From Blattamonas nauphoetae (lineage: Eukaryota > Preaxostyla > Oxymonadida), in assembly GCA_033064195.1 (NCBI GenBank), contig JARBJD010000111.1:1-64000 (forward strand): 64,000 nucleotides of DNA. Direction: 5' to 3'. Below, piece after piece: positions 63,752 to 64,000 of this stretch. Position numbers and translations under genes: made by a program. Each line of letters opens with the position of its first letter. The stretch's first letter is position 1. The notes beneath the pieces were generated by a model. It did no database searches, was not told the origin of the DNA, and saw only the letters and a list, made by a program, of their open reading frames with translations.

Positions 63752-64000
63752 TTATTTTTGTATCTGGGGAGAGGAACCAAGACGTCTTTGACTGAAACAT
63801 TTGATTATCAATTTGTGATCACGGTACCCATCATTCCAATGACGACTGATCGAAGCCAGTTCGACAGCTGGAATCTCGAAAAGGATCACAAGGTTTTGGA
63901 TTACATTCTGATTAAAACACCCCATTTCATTCATATTTTCCTTCTGTAGTTCCTGGAGGAGCTCCGTGAATTCAGTAATGCACTCTTGGAACAAACGAAG
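63752..64000 (-). CDS. 3' end of a gene running off the window
   Basis: Minus frame, open to the window edge: LFQECITEFTELLQELQ, then VIQNLVILFEIPAVELASIS and RHWNDGYRDHKLIIKCFSQR, ending QIQK and TGA near 63752. An intron could lie in the middle (GAAGGAAAA to AATCAG). Too short to assign. It lies 70 bases upstream of the coiled-coil gene start on the same strand. Confidence 0.4.
   Translation of the reverse strand, partial: LRLFQECITEFTELLQELQKENMNEMGCFNQNVIQNLVILFEIPAVELASISRHWNDGYRDHKLIIKCFSQRRLGSSPQIQK

Overview
The window looks like nuclear DNA of a compact, intron-bearing protist. Many reading frames join cleanly across short GT-AG introns of about 29-61 nt, stops are standard (TAA, TAG and TGA all end genes), and recognisable genes are eukaryotic: cohesin SCC3/STAG, ubiquitin E2 UBE2G2, a USP deubiquitinase, a lipid phosphate phosphatase, a DOCK-type GEF and an MMPL-family membrane protein. 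The pectin-lyase-like surface-protein fragment, the ankyrin giant and the Tc1/Merlin/hAT load together remind me of an oxymonad-type metamonad (Blattamonas or Monocercomonoides-like). That placement is inference, not proof. No rRNA operon, convincing tRNA, CRISPR or virus-like element was found.

Layout. 1-1.7 kb: remains of an unrecognised gene. 1.7-9.1 kb: a 7.4-kb element with ~275-bp terminal inverted repeats (TIRs) and a perfect 9-bp target duplication, carrying a decayed DOCK gene and a decayed pectin-lyase-like gene. It sits in the last codons of SCC3 (9.1-13.6 kb, minus). 14.1-28.4 kb: an MMPL-family gene (minus) cut in two by a second, 12.26-kb element, again with long TIRs (~202 bp) and a perfect 9-bp target duplication. 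Inside that second element lies a chain of Tc1/mariner-type elements (17.4-26.9 kb): two transposase copies and three copies of a non-autonomous relative, inserted in one another's repeat-rich ends. 28.8-33.7 kb: two decaying multi-frame genes. 34-42.4 kb: USP, LRR gene, TPR gene, a secreted novel protein and UBE2G2. 42.6-49.7 kb: lipid phosphate phosphatase and a 1,898-residue ankyrin protein. 50.4-56.2 kb: a hAT element shredded by small inverted-repeat elements and a Merlin transposon. 56.2-64 kb: helical-repeat gene, a 700-bp inverted-repeat element, an unassigned gene, a possible structured RNA and a long coiled-coil gene.

The main result is the pair of large TIR elements. Both have long TIRs built from short tandem units, both made exact 9-bp duplications, both broke or trimmed a conserved host gene whose frame is continuous again when the element and one duplication are removed on paper, and both hold host-like gene pieces but no recognised transposase of their own. 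This is the pattern of Mutator-like elements and of the gene-carrying Pack-MULEs known from plants. The two differ in TIR sequence, so they would be two families of one kind of element.
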